From Streptomyces specialis (GTDB taxonomy: Bacteria > Actinomycetota > Actinomycetes > Streptomycetales > Streptomycetaceae), in NCBI RefSeq assembly GCF_001493375.1, contig NZ_LN929896.1, positions 124,001-188,000 of the forward strand: a DNA stretch of 64,000 nucleotides, given 5' to 3'. Positions 17,123-25,528 of this stretch are shown here, piece after piece. The position numbers were made by a program, and so were the translations under genes. The notes under the pieces were generated by a model, which had not been told where the DNA came from, did not search any database, and saw only the letters and a program-made list of their open reading frames with translations. The stretch's first letter is position 1. The number at the start of each line of letters is the position of its first letter.

Positions 17123-17562
17123 AACCGCAGCACGAATTCGAACTGGCGCGCCGGGGGCCATATACGGGTACTGCTTCGCCGGAGGGCGTGCGCGAGTGGG
17201 ATATGCCGCGTGATGAGCGGGCACCGGGAATTGCTCGGGCATACGTCCGGGAGGCGCTGGCCGCCTGGGAGTTGACGGGAATGGCAGACGATCTGCTGCT
17301 TATCTGTAGCGAGCTGGTCACCAACGCGGTCGTTCACGGTGCCGCTGAGCGGATCGCGATCTCTCTGACCCATGGCGGCGAAATGTTGCTCATCACTGTC
17401 CATGACGGGACTTCGGCCCGAGCACATGTCCGGCAGGCCGGGCATGAGGCCGAGAACGGTCGGGGCATGGCGATCGTGGAGGCGTTGTCCGCTGGCTGGG
17501 GGACGGACGGTCCATGCACCTGGGGCGCGATCACAGTCCGCGAACGGGGCGGAGAACGATGA
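17119..17562 (+). CDS. ATP-binding protein, anti-sigma factor/histidine kinase-like ATPase (RsbW-type)
   Basis: The 147-residue product has the HATPase_c_2 arrangement: RAYVREALAAWELTG, N-box LLLICSELVTNAVVHGA near residue 60, a VHDGTSARAH G1-type segment and ENGRGMAIVEALS (G2) near 115. Such stand-alone GHKL ATPases act as anti-sigma factors or as serine kinases on anti-anti-sigma factors in Streptomyces. GTG 17119 overlaps the stop of the small gene upstream. No sigma factor or anti-sigma antagonist gene is seen next to it. Confidence 0.8.
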   Translation: MKPQHEFELARRGPYTGTASPEGVREWDMPRDERAPGIARAYVREALAAWELTGMADDLLLICSELVTNAVVHGAAERIAISLTHGGEMLLITVHDGTSARAHVRQAGHEAENGRGMAIVEALSAGWGTDGPCTWGAITVRERGGER

Positions 17563-17741
17563 CGGGCCTCGGCAGCCGGGGCCGCAGGACCGCGCAGGCT
17601 TCGTCGGTCCCGCGCTGCATCGTCCTGATACCGGGCGGTGCGCCCTGGCCGTGCTGTCGGCGGGCCACCGCTCCACCCGCGCATCCGCGTCAACCCGACC
17701 TCTCGCAGCCCGGACCGCGACCGCACGAAGGACCTCTCCCC

Positions 17742-18299
17742 ATGGCCTCATCTCCCGTTCCGCCGACCGTGATCGTCGGTCAGGCTCTTGTCGCGCATCC
17801 CACGGGTGCGCTGTTGCTGGTCCGGCCCGCCGGGGCGGATTTCTTCCGGTTGCCCGGTGGTGTCGTGCCCCACGGTGTGGGTGACGGGGAGGCGACCGTG
17901 GCCGCCGTGCGTGGGCAGACGGGTCTGGCCGTCCGGCTTCAGCGGCTGGTCGCCAAGGACTTCGTCCGGCCGCCGCGCCCCGGGGCGCCCGCCGAGATCC
18001 ATCTCGTCCACAACGCGGGACAGGTCCGGGAGACCGCGTTGCGGCCCAACGCCGGAGGCCCGGAGGCCCGTTGGGTGCCGCGCGAGGAACTCGGCTCGTG
18101 GTGCGAACCGGCACTCGCCGCCCGGGTCCGCGCCGCCGTACTGGCCGCGCTGACCGGAACGTTCGCCGAGCTGGACACCGGCTGCCCGATGCGCCGGGGC
18201 CCCGTCCCCGAGCAGCAGGACTGCCCCGCCTGCCTCAACTCCCTTTCCCACGGCGCGCCCACGGCACAGGCGGAACGCCCGTGCGCCGCCACCCGCTGA
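17742..18299 (+). CDS. Nudix-fold protein with degenerate catalytic box
   Basis: ATG 17742 is taken because the fold begins there (PTVIVGQALVAHPTGALLLV); the frame is open upstream but with low-complexity codons. The Nudix box position reads GGVVPHGVGDGEATVAAVRG then QTGLAV: the flanking glycines and first Glu are kept, but the REXXEE core is replaced by AAVRGQ, so the metal-binding glutamates are gone. The C-terminus has WVPREELGSW and a CPACLNSL segment. A catalytically silent Nudix domain would bind rather than cut a nucleotide-like ligand. It is followed 17 bases later by the triple-repeat protein gene. Confidence 0.6.
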   Translation: MASSPVPPTVIVGQALVAHPTGALLLVRPAGADFFRLPGGVVPHGVGDGEATVAAVRGQTGLAVRLQRLVAKDFVRPPRPGAPAEIHLVHNAGQVRETALRPNAGGPEARWVPREELGSWCEPALAARVRAAVLAALTGTFAELDTGCPMRRGPVPEQQDCPACLNSLSHGAPTAQAERPCAATR

Positions 18300-18316
18300 C
18301 CCCAGCCGCCGACGCC

Positions 18317-19003
18317 ATGAACTCTGCCGACGCCTCCGCCCGTTCCGGGCCACGCCGACCGGTCACCCACGCTCAGGCCACCGCCGAACTCCGCGCCGCC
18401 GGATACGAGCCGCTGGAGACGTACCCCGGAAACGCCAACACCGCCTGGAAGGTGCGCTGTACCGACCCGTCCTGCCGCCAGACCCGGCTGGTGTGGCTCG
18501 CCCACATCCGCCCGGGACAACGCCGTTGCGGCCACCGCCCCCCCACCCGGCCCCCGGTCGATCACACCACCGCCGCGCGGGAACTCGAAGCCGCCGGGTT
18601 CACTCCGCTGGAGACCTACCCCGGCAACACCACCGTGCCCTGGCACATGCGATGCGCCCAGCCCGACTGCCCGGCCGGTGACCGGTTCATCGCCCTGGAA
18701 CGCATCCGCGCCGGGCAGTTCTGCGTCCACCGCAAACAGCCCCGCCCCCGCGTCACCCCCGACCAGGCCGCACGCGAACTCCGGGCCGCCGGTTACGAGC
18801 CGCTTACCCCTTACCCGGGCCGGGTCTCCCTGCCCTGGCTGTCCCGCTGCACCACCTGCGGCCGAACGCGCCGCACCTCACTGAGCACCGTCCGCCAGGG
18901 CACCCGCTGCGCCCACCGTCACCCGGACGCCCGGGACGATCGGCCGGCCGGGGTGGTGCGGCAGGGGGGTGAGGAGTTGGCAACTCCCCTTTATTCCGGA
19001 TGA
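18317..19003 (+). CDS. Protein of three tandem Cys/His repeats (zinc-binding-like)
   Basis: The 228-residue product is mostly three copies of a roughly 65-residue unit (about residues 18-79, 84-148, 152-212). Each unit begins A-x2-ELxAAGY/FxPLxxYPG, continues W-x2-RC-x3-6-C and ends R/T-x-I/V-R-x-G-x3-C-x-H. The Cys and His spacing suggests one zinc site per unit. The pattern is reminiscent of zinc-ribbon repeats found on some nuclease-like proteins, but no nuclease domain is attached. ATG 18317 has no strong ribosome-binding site; it may be coupled to the Nudix-like gene 17 bases upstream. Confidence 0.5.
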   Translation: MNSADASARSGPRRPVTHAQATAELRAAGYEPLETYPGNANTAWKVRCTDPSCRQTRLVWLAHIRPGQRRCGHRPPTRPPVDHTTAARELEAAGFTPLETYPGNTTVPWHMRCAQPDCPAGDRFIALERIRAGQFCVHRKQPRPRVTPDQAARELRAAGYEPLTPYPGRVSLPWLSRCTTCGRTRRTSLSTVRQGTRCAHRHPDARDDRPAGVVRQGGEELATPLYSG

Positions 19004-19016
19004 CTTCGTTCGGAAA
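18974..19016 (+). promoter_or_regulatory. Inverted repeats upstream of the Nit1C-type cluster
   Basis: Two inverted repeats lie just before the first cluster gene: GAGTT-GGC-AACTC (18974-18986) and TTCCG-N12-CGGAA (18994-19015). They overlap the end of the preceding gene and sit 75-115 bases before the first start codon, where an operator or promoter would be expected. No regulator gene of the cluster is in the window. Confidence 0.4.
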
Positions 19017-19089
19017 TCGGAGGGGGCTGGAGTTGTCCTCACAGACAGCGGCGAGGTTCGGAACCTCGGCGCCCGGCATGGAGGATGTC

Positions 19090-19395
19090 ATGCCCGAGAT
19101 GTATTTCGATGTGCGGTGGCCCGATGGCGTGACGCAGCGATGCTACTCCCCCTCCACGGTCGTCGCGGACTACTTCTCCACCGGTGGTGACTACGAGCTG
19201 GCGGATTTCGTCGAGCGCAGCCGTACGGCGCTCGGCATCGCCGGGGAGCGGGTGCGGGAGAAGTTCGGCTTCTACTGCACCGCCGCCTCCGAGCAGTTGG
19301 CGCGGATCGAGCGGACCGCCGCCGCCTACGCCGCCGTCAGCGGGGCCAGGGTGACGGTCGAGTCCCTGACCACCGCCGAGGGGAGGGACCGGTGA
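19090..19395 (+). CDS. MSMEG_0570 family nitrogen-starvation response protein
   Basis: ATG 19090 with GGAGG five bases upstream; an earlier ATG at 19000 lacks support. The 101-residue product has the family pattern MPEMYFDVRWPDG, CYSPSTVVADYF, ELADFVERSRTALGIA and VREKFGFYCTAA. Members are found with the Nit1 nitrilase in the conserved Nit1C cluster of cyanobacteria, mycobacteria and others; their biochemical role is not known. Its stop overlaps the GTG of the flavoprotein gene, and this is the first gene of the operon. Confidence 0.9.
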   Translation: MPEMYFDVRWPDGVTQRCYSPSTVVADYFSTGGDYELADFVERSRTALGIAGERVREKFGFYCTAASEQLARIERTAAAYAAVSGARVTVESLTTAEGRDR

Positions 19396-20708
19396 GCCCG
19401 GCGATACCGCTCGCCGGCGCCCACTATCCGGTCGCCGTGGTGGGTGGCGGTCAGGCGGGGCTCTCGATGAGTTACTGCCTGCGTCAGCGCGGCATCGAGC
19501 ACGTCGTCGTGGAAGCCCATCGGGTCGGACACGAGTGGCGGGAGCATCGCTGGGACTCCTTCTGCCTGGTGACGCCCAACTGGCAGTGCAGGTTGCCCGG
19601 TTTCCCCTACCGGGGGGACGATCCGGACGGGTTCATGGTCCGCGAGGACATCGTCCGGTACCTGGAGGACTACGTGGCCTTCTTCCAACCGCCCCTGGTG
19701 GAGGGCGTGTCCGTCACCAGATTGCGCCGCGCGACCACCGGGACGTTCGAACTGAGCACGACCGCCGGAGACTTCACCGCCGACCAGGTCGTGGTGGCCA
19801 CCGGCCCTTACCACACGCCGTCCGTCCCGCCGATGGCCCAGCGCCTGCCCGACGCCATCACGCAGGTGCACTCCTCCCGTTACCGGGACCCGGCCCGGCT
19901 TCCCGGCGGAGCGGTCCTGGTGGTCGGCACCGGGCAGTCCGGCTGCCAGATCGCCGAGGACCTTCACCTCGCCGGCCGCCAGGTGCATCTGGCCGTCGGC
20001 AGCGCCCCGCGCGTGGCCCGCTTCTACCGTGGCCGTGACTGCGTGGCCTGGCTCGACGACATGGGCCATTACCGCAGGAGCATCGACGAGTTCGACGACG
20101 CCGGTGCCGTGCGGATGCGGGTCAACCACTACGTCACCGGACGCGACGGCGGCCGGGACATCGATCTGCGCGCCTTCGCCCGTGACGGCATGCGGCTGTA
20201 CGGACGGCTCACCGGCATCAGCGGTGCGACGCTGACGTTCGCCGACGACCTCAAGACGAACCTGGACCACGCGGACGCGGTGGCCGAGGGCATCAAGGAC
20301 GCCATCGACGCGCACATCGCCGCCGAGGGCATCGACGCGCCGGAGGAGCCCCGGCCCGTACCGGTGTGGGAGCCGGACGAACGGCCCGGCTCGGTGGACC
20401 TGGAGGCCGCCGGGATCACCTCCGTCATCTGGTCCACCGGCTTCCGCCGCGACCACCGCTGGATCGAGGCGCCCGTCTTCGACGGCCGCGGCTACCCGAT
20501 GCACTGGCGGGGCGCCACCGGCACGCCCGGCCTGTACTTCCTGGGCCTGCCCTGGCAGCACTCGTGGGGTTCGGGACGGTTCGAAGCGGTGGGCCGGGAC
20601 GCGGAGTTCCTCGCCGACCACATCGACGCCTCGCGCCGCCTCGCGGACGTGTGCGGCACCCTCACCGGCGCGCCCACCGAACTCGCCTCCGCCCTCCCGA
20701 TCGGCTGA
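19392..20708 (+). CDS. MSMEG_0569 family FAD-dependent oxidoreductase
   Basis: A flavin-containing monooxygenase-like flavoprotein of 438 residues. The FAD-binding GGGQAG lies near residue 18 after a hydrophobic strand, a second dinucleotide motif GTGQSG near 178 suggests NADPH binding, and ATG motif VVVATGPYHTP lies near 135. WSTGFRRDHRW and the HSWGSGRFEAVGRDAEFLA end are typical of the MSMEG_0569 subfamily. It is one of the core Nit1C cluster members. Start GTG 19392 overlaps the previous stop. Substrate is unknown; one idea in the field is nitrile or cyanide-related metabolism. Confidence 0.9.
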   Translation: MSPAIPLAGAHYPVAVVGGGQAGLSMSYCLRQRGIEHVVVEAHRVGHEWREHRWDSFCLVTPNWQCRLPGFPYRGDDPDGFMVREDIVRYLEDYVAFFQPPLVEGVSVTRLRRATTGTFELSTTAGDFTADQVVVATGPYHTPSVPPMAQRLPDAITQVHSSRYRDPARLPGGAVLVVGTGQSGCQIAEDLHLAGRQVHLAVGSAPRVARFYRGRDCVAWLDDMGHYRRSIDEFDDAGAVRMRVNHYVTGRDGGRDIDLRAFARDGMRLYGRLTGISGATLTFADDLKTNLDHADAVAEGIKDAIDAHIAAEGIDAPEEPRPVPVWEPDERPGSVDLEAAGITSVIWSTGFRRDHRWIEAPVFDGRGYPMHWRGATGTPGLYFLGLPWQHSWGSGRFEAVGRDAEFLADHIDASRRLADVCGTLTGAPTELASALPIG

Positions 20709-20712
20709 CGCC

Positions 20713-21532
20713 ATGGTCCACGACGCACACCGGCACATCGGAGTCCTGCCCGCCTACCCCTTCTACGGCGGCCCGCCCGTCCGCCCCGACACCACCCACC
20801 GCCCGCGCCACGGTCAAGCAGCTCGTCGCCGACCTGGACGCGGAGGGCACCGAACGCGCCCTGGTCATCCCCAACTACGGCGTCCCCGACCCCGCGATCG
20901 CCTTCTCCTTCAACGAACTGGCGCTGGAAGCCGCTCAGACCGACGACCGCGTCCGCGCCGGACTGTGGGTCTCACCTCGTCCCCAGGACGAAGAACGCAC
21001 CGCGCGGGCCCTGGCGTTGGCCGGCGAGCACGGTGTGAAGGCGCTCAAGCTCAGCTTTCTGCTGGGCGGTCGCCCCACCGACCCGGCCTGCCGGCCCCTG
21101 CTCGACCGCGTCTTCGCCACGGCCGAGCGGCACGGGCTGGTGGTCCACGTGCACACGTCCCCCGGCGCCGCGTCCGACATCGACGAGGTCGGTCATCTCG
21201 TCGACTGGTACGCCGACCGGGTACCGGTCCACCTCGTGCACTTCGGAGGCGGGATGAGCGGCCACATCAAGCTGGCCGGGTCCCGGTTCTTCGACTGGAT
21301 CACCGCCGGCAAGCGCGTCTACACCGACCTCTCCTGGGCCATCGGCTTCACACCCCGCTGGCTGGCCCGGGAGATCGAGCACCGCGGCATCGGCCACGAC
21401 CGGGTGCTCTTCGCCAGTGACCAGCCGTGGGGCGACTTCGCCGGCGAGTACGCCCGGCTCGCCGACGCGACCGGCGGTGGCGAACTCGGCGCTCTCGTCT
21501 TCCGGGACACGTTCGCCTCGCTCTACGACTGA
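20713..21532 (+). pseudogene. Amidohydrolase (TIM-barrel) family protein, frameshifted
   Basis: The protein starts at ATG 20713 with VHDAHRHIGVLPAYPFYGG, which carries the first metal-binding HxH-like motif, but the frame shifts near 20795-20815 (around ACCACCCACCGCCCGCG) into the frame that gives ATVKQLVADLDAEGTERALV and the rest: LVVHVHTSPGAAS, VPVHLVHFGGGMSGH, RVLFASDQPWGDF. A four-base CACC duplication or one extra base would explain it. The remainder matches amidohydrolase 2-type decarboxylase/hydrolases. It lies inside the Nit1C-type operon between the flavoprotein and the Sll0783-type gene. It may be a sequencing error rather than true decay. Confidence 0.75.
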
Positions 21533-21590
21533 ACCGACCGACGACTGAACCGACCACACCCCCACCCCTACCGCGCACAAGGAGACCACC

Positions 21591-22121
21591 ATGTCCGAAT
21601 CCGCCGCCACCGCCGAACTCTCCGACGTCGAGCAGAAGTCGCTCGCCGAGATCCCGCACCCCTCCCTGCCCGAGGGCACCAGCATCTACGGCTCCACCAA
21701 GGTCTTCCCCGACTACCGGGCCGAGGACGGCGAGACGTACTTCACCCTCGTCCACGGCATCGCCCACGAGTCGTCCGTGTCCTTCGTGGCCGTCCTCCAG
21801 GCCACCCGCGCCCTGCGCAAGGGCTTCGAGACGGCGATCTACTTCTACGGCCCCGGCTCCCTCAACTGCCTGGCCACCCGCGGTTTCCCGACCGTCGGGA
21901 ACTCCGCCTTCCCCGGCGAGCACAACATCAACAACCAGCTCAAGACGTTCATCGCGGAGGGCGGCAAGGTCTACTGCTGCCGTTTCGGCCTCTCCCTGCA
22001 CGGCGCCCGCGAGGAGGACCTCATCGAGGGCGTCATCCCCACCCACCCCCTCGACGTCCAGGACGCGTTGATCCACTACGCGCGCAAGGGCGCCATCATC
22101 AACTCCACCTACCAGCTCTGA
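21591..22121 (+). CDS. MSMEG_0572/Sll0783 family nitrogen-starvation response protein
   Basis: ATG 21591 with AAGGAG upstream. The 176-residue product has the family sequence EIPHPSLPEGTSIYGSTKVF, SSVSFVAVLQATRALRKGFE, YFYGPGSLNCLATRGFPTVG and EHNINNQLKTFIAEGGKVYC. In Synechocystis the homologue sll0783 responds to nitrogen limitation and affects polymer storage. Fold resembles a DsrE-type small protein but no catalytic Cys assignment is made. Core Nit1C member, 10 bases before the radical SAM gene. Confidence 0.9.
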   Translation: MSESAATAELSDVEQKSLAEIPHPSLPEGTSIYGSTKVFPDYRAEDGETYFTLVHGIAHESSVSFVAVLQATRALRKGFETAIYFYGPGSLNCLATRGFPTVGNSAFPGEHNINNQLKTFIAEGGKVYCCRFGLSLHGAREEDLIEGVIPTHPLDVQDALIHYARKGAIINSTYQL

Positions 22122-22131
22122 GGGGCACGAC

Positions 22132-23232
22132 GTGAGCGTTGGCACCGGATCGACGGCGGTGGATGTGCGGATCATGACCCGGGCCGAACTCGCCCTGCGC
22201 GGCGTCGCGTTGGACGCGCCCGTGCGGCGGCCGGACGGCGCGGGGCCCAGCGACGACGGACACGTCCTCGTCGACGGTGCCAACGCCGCCCTCCCCCACA
22301 ACCCCGACAGCCCCTACTTCGTGCGGGACGGCACGGTGTGGCTCGGCGACGAGTCCGGACGCGCCGAGGACACCGGAATCTCCCTCACGCCCGTCCGGCG
22401 ACCGAAGTTCTACGACCTGACCACGGCCGACGGCACCCGCTACGAACAGATCGCCCGCCTGCACGGCGCCGACGTCCTCGCCACCACCGTCGTCCAGACC
22501 TGCGTCCGCTACGCCGAGGCCGACCGCTGCCGCTTCTGCACCATCGAGGAGTCCCTGCGCTCGGGCGCCACCGTGGCCGCGAAGACCCCCGCGCAGCTCG
22601 CCGAGGTCGCCGAGGCGGCCGTACGGCTGGACGGCGTCCGGCAGATGGTGATGACCACCGGCACCACCACCGGTCCCGACCGCGGCGCCCGCACCCTCGT
22701 ACGGTCGGTGCGGGCGGTGCTGGAAGCCGTGCCCGGTCTGCCGGTCCAGGTGCAGTGCGAACCGCCCGGCGACCTCGCCTGGATCCGCGCCCTGCGCGAC
22801 GCGGGAGCCACCGCGGTCGGGATCCATGCCGAGTCCCTCGACGACGAGGTGCGGCGGCGCTGGATGCCCGGCAAGTCCACGGTGCCGATGGCCGAGTACG
22901 AGGCCGCCTGGGACGAGGCGGTGCGCGTCTTCGGACCGAACCGCGTCTCCACGTACCTCCTCGTGGGACTCGGTGAGAACCCCGACGAACTCATCGCGGG
23001 AGCGGGCAGGTTGATCGACCGGGGGGTGTACCCCTTCGTCGTCCCCTTCCGCCCGATGCGCGGTACCCTCGCCGCCCGCGACGGGGTCGGGGCGCCCGAA
23101 GCGGCGCTCCTGAAGTACGTCACCGAGGGCGTCGCCGCGAAGCTGCGCGCCGCCGGGATGAGCGGCGCCGACCAGAAGGCCGGCTGCGCCGCCTGCGGCG
23201 CGTGCGGTGTGCTCCGGGCCGCGGGCGGGTGA
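22132..23232 (+). CDS. MSMEG_0568 family radical SAM protein
   Basis: A 366-residue radical SAM enzyme. The cluster-binding cysteines are in QTCVRYAEADRCRFCTIEE, i.e. C-x8-C-x2-C instead of the usual C-x3-C-x2-C, which is a known trait of this and a few other subfamilies. QMVMTTGTTTGPDRG and VGIHAESLDDEVRRRWMPGK follow in the barrel, and a C-terminal CAACGAC could hold more metal. GTG 22132 starts 10 bases after the previous gene. Its last base pairs overlap the next start (GTGA). Product of the reaction is unknown; it is a constant member of the Nit1C cluster. Confidence 0.9.
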   Translation: MSVGTGSTAVDVRIMTRAELALRGVALDAPVRRPDGAGPSDDGHVLVDGANAALPHNPDSPYFVRDGTVWLGDESGRAEDTGISLTPVRRPKFYDLTTADGTRYEQIARLHGADVLATTVVQTCVRYAEADRCRFCTIEESLRSGATVAAKTPAQLAEVAEAAVRLDGVRQMVMTTGTTTGPDRGARTLVRSVRAVLEAVPGLPVQVQCEPPGDLAWIRALRDAGATAVGIHAESLDDEVRRRWMPGKSTVPMAEYEAAWDEAVRVFGPNRVSTYLLVGLGENPDELIAGAGRLIDRGVYPFVVPFRPMRGTLAARDGVGAPEAALLKYVTEGVAAKLRAAGMSGADQKAGCAACGACGVLRAAGG

Positions 23233-24680
23233 GCGCCGTGTACCTCGACGGTTCCGTCGCGGTGCCGTCCGTGGACGGGCCGCGGGACATCCTGGCCCTG
23301 CTGGGCGACCGCAGCACGCTCGCCCGGCAGCCCGCGTTCCGCGTGGCGGAGGCGGACGGCGCGGCCGACATCGCCGCCTACCGGCGGTCGCGCCGTGACG
23401 TCTTCGTCCACGAACAGGGGCTCTTCGCGCGCCACGACCTGGACGACCGCGACAGCGACCCGCGCACCGTCGTCCTGGTCGCCAAAGACCCGGAGGGCAC
23501 CGTGGTCGGCGGGGTGCGCCTGTGCCCGGTCGGTGACGGGCCCGACATCGGCTGGTGGCAGGGCGGGCGCCTCGTCGTCGCCCCCGGGGCCCGCGGCCCG
23601 CACGGCATCGGCGCGGCGCTCGTCCGCGCCGCCTGTGCCCGGGCGGAGGCCGAGGGCGTGCTGCGGTTCGACGCGACCGTCCAGGCGCGCGCCGCGACGC
23701 TGTTCCGGCGCCTGGGCTGGCAGCGGGTCCGGGACACGACGGTCGCGGGCGCTCCGCACGTCCTGATGCGGTGGCCGATCAACCGGATCGCGGCGCAGGC
23801 GGCGGCCACGAAGGCCGCGTTGGGGCCCCTCCTCGCCGGGCTGCCCGCTCCGGCTGGCTTCGTCGGTGACGACGGCGCGCCCGTCCCGGGCACGGACGTG
23901 ATCGCCGCGTGCGACGCGATCGTGCCGTCCATGGTCGAGCGGGACCCCGGGTGGGCGGGCTGGTGCGCGGTCCTGGTCAACGTCAACGACCTGGCCGCCA
24001 TGGGCGCTTCACCGCTCGGACTGCTCGACGCGGTCGGCGCGCGGCACGCCGGGCACGCCGCGCGGATCCTCGCGGGCCTGAGCCGGGCGGCCGAGGCGTA
24101 CGGAGTGCCGGTGCTCGGCGGGCACACCCAACTCGGCGTCCCCGCCGCGCTGTCCGTCACCGCCCTCGGCCGTACCCGCCATCCGGTGCCGGGAGGTGGC
24201 GGGCGCCCCGGGCACGCCGTACGGCTGACCGCCGACCTCGGCGGCGGCTGGCGCCCGGGCTACCGGGGACGCCAGTGGGACTCGACCACGCACCGCCACG
24301 CGGACGAACTCCGCGCGATGACCGGCATGCTGGCCGGTGCCGCGGCCACCGCCCGGCCCGCCGCCGCCAAGGACGTGTCGATGGCCGGGATCGGCGGCAC
24401 GCTCGGCATGCTCGCCGAGGCCGGCGGCTGCCGCGCGGTCCTCGACGTGGCCGCGGTGCCCCGGCCGGGGACGGCGACCGTGGGCGACTGGTTCACCTGT
24501 TTCCCGGGTTTCGCGATGCTCACGGCCGACGAGCCGGGGGCACCGCCCCCGCCCGCCGGGCCCGCCACCGGCGCGGTGTGCGGGGAGCTCACCGCGGGAG
24601 AAGGCGTCGGGCTGCGCTGGCCCGACGGAGAGATCACCGAGGCGGTCACCTCCACCGTGACCGGGATGGGGACCGCATGA
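23229..24680 (+). CDS. MSMEG_0567/Sll0786-Sll0787 fusion: GNAT acetyltransferase plus AIR-synthase-like domain
   Basis: Residues about 35-175 form a GNAT domain (RRDVFVHEQGLF; RLVVAPGARGPHGIGAALVR with the acetyl-CoA loop; AATLFRRLGWQRV). Residues about 185-480 form an AIR synthase/PurM-like domain (VNVNDLAAMGASPLGLLDAV; VLGGHTQLGVPAALSVTALG; AAKDVSMAGIGGTLGMLAEA). In cyanobacteria these are two neighbouring genes; in actinobacteria one fused gene. GTG 23229 overlaps the radical SAM stop. Its own stop overlaps the nitrilase start (ATGA). PurM-like domains usually bind ATP; the substrate here is not known. Confidence 0.9.
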   Translation: MSAVYLDGSVAVPSVDGPRDILALLGDRSTLARQPAFRVAEADGAADIAAYRRSRRDVFVHEQGLFARHDLDDRDSDPRTVVLVAKDPEGTVVGGVRLCPVGDGPDIGWWQGGRLVVAPGARGPHGIGAALVRAACARAEAEGVLRFDATVQARAATLFRRLGWQRVRDTTVAGAPHVLMRWPINRIAAQAAATKAALGPLLAGLPAPAGFVGDDGAPVPGTDVIAACDAIVPSMVERDPGWAGWCAVLVNVNDLAAMGASPLGLLDAVGARHAGHAARILAGLSRAAEAYGVPVLGGHTQLGVPAALSVTALGRTRHPVPGGGGRPGHAVRLTADLGGGWRPGYRGRQWDSTTHRHADELRAMTGMLAGAAATARPAAAKDVSMAGIGGTLGMLAEAGGCRAVLDVAAVPRPGTATVGDWFTCFPGFAMLTADEPGAPPPPAGPATGAVCGELTAGEGVGLRWPDGEITEAVTSTVTGMGTA

Positions 24681-25528
24681 GCACCCTGCGCATGGCGGCC
24701 GTCGCCGCCGCGTTCGGCCGCGATCTGGAGGAGGACTTCCGGATCGCCGGACGGCTGATCGGCGAGGCACGGGAGGAGGGGGTGCGTCTCCTGGCGCTGC
24801 CCGAAGCCTGCCTGGGCGGCTACCTGCTGAGCCTCGACGACGACGCGGCCCTCGACGAAGGCCCGCCCGCCCTTGCCTGCGACGGCCCCGAGATCCGCCG
24901 ACTGGCCGCCCTCGCCGGGGAGATGACGGTCGTCGCCGGCTACTGCGAGGCGGGCGCGGACGGCAGGCGGTACAACAGCGCCGTCTGCGTCACCGGCGAC
25001 GGCGTCCTCGGCAACCACCGCAAGGTTCACCAACCGCTCGGCGAGGACGCCAGTTACGCCTCCGGCGACCGCTTCCACGCCTTCGACACGCCGGCCGGCC
25101 GGATCGGCATGATGATCTGCTACGACAAGGCGTTCCCGGAGTCCGCCCGGGCGCTGGCCCTGGACGGCGCGCAGATCGGGGTCTGCGTCTCCGCCTGGCC
25201 GGGGGCCCGCACCAACGCGACCGCCCACCTCGAAGAGGACCGCTGGAAGCGCCGCTTCGACCTGTTCGACCGTGCCCGCGCCCTGGAGAACCAGATCGTG
25301 TGGCTCTCCGCCAACCAGTCGGGCACCTTCGGATCGCTACGCTTCGTCGGCAGCGCCAAAATCGTCGACCCGGGCGGGGAGATCCTCGCCGACACCGGCG
25401 TCACGGCCGGCCTCGCCGTCGCCGGGATCGACGTCGCCGCGGCCCTGGAGACCGCCCGCCGGTCGATGGGGCACCTGCGGGACCGACGTCCGGACACCTA
25501 CGCACCCGCAGGAGCGGCAACCGCATGA
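24677..25528 (+). CDS. Nit1-type carbon-nitrogen hydrolase (nitrilase), catalytically complete
   Basis: A 283-residue nitrilase-superfamily enzyme with the full triad: Glu43 in LPEACLGGY, Lys116 in NHRKVH and Cys148 in MMICYDKAFPE. It is the signature enzyme of the Nit1C cluster; in Pseudomonas this cluster allows growth on cyanide as nitrogen source. ATG 24677 overlaps the preceding stop by four bases. A second, closely related gene starts at its stop codon, making a tandem pair. Likely cytoplasmic. Confidence 0.9.
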   Translation: MSTLRMAAVAAAFGRDLEEDFRIAGRLIGEAREEGVRLLALPEACLGGYLLSLDDDAALDEGPPALACDGPEIRRLAALAGEMTVVAGYCEAGADGRRYNSAVCVTGDGVLGNHRKVHQPLGEDASYASGDRFHAFDTPAGRIGMMICYDKAFPESARALALDGAQIGVCVSAWPGARTNATAHLEEDRWKRRFDLFDRARALENQIVWLSANQSGTFGSLRFVGSAKIVDPGGEILADTGVTAGLAVAGIDVAAALETARRSMGHLRDRRPDTYAPAGAATA

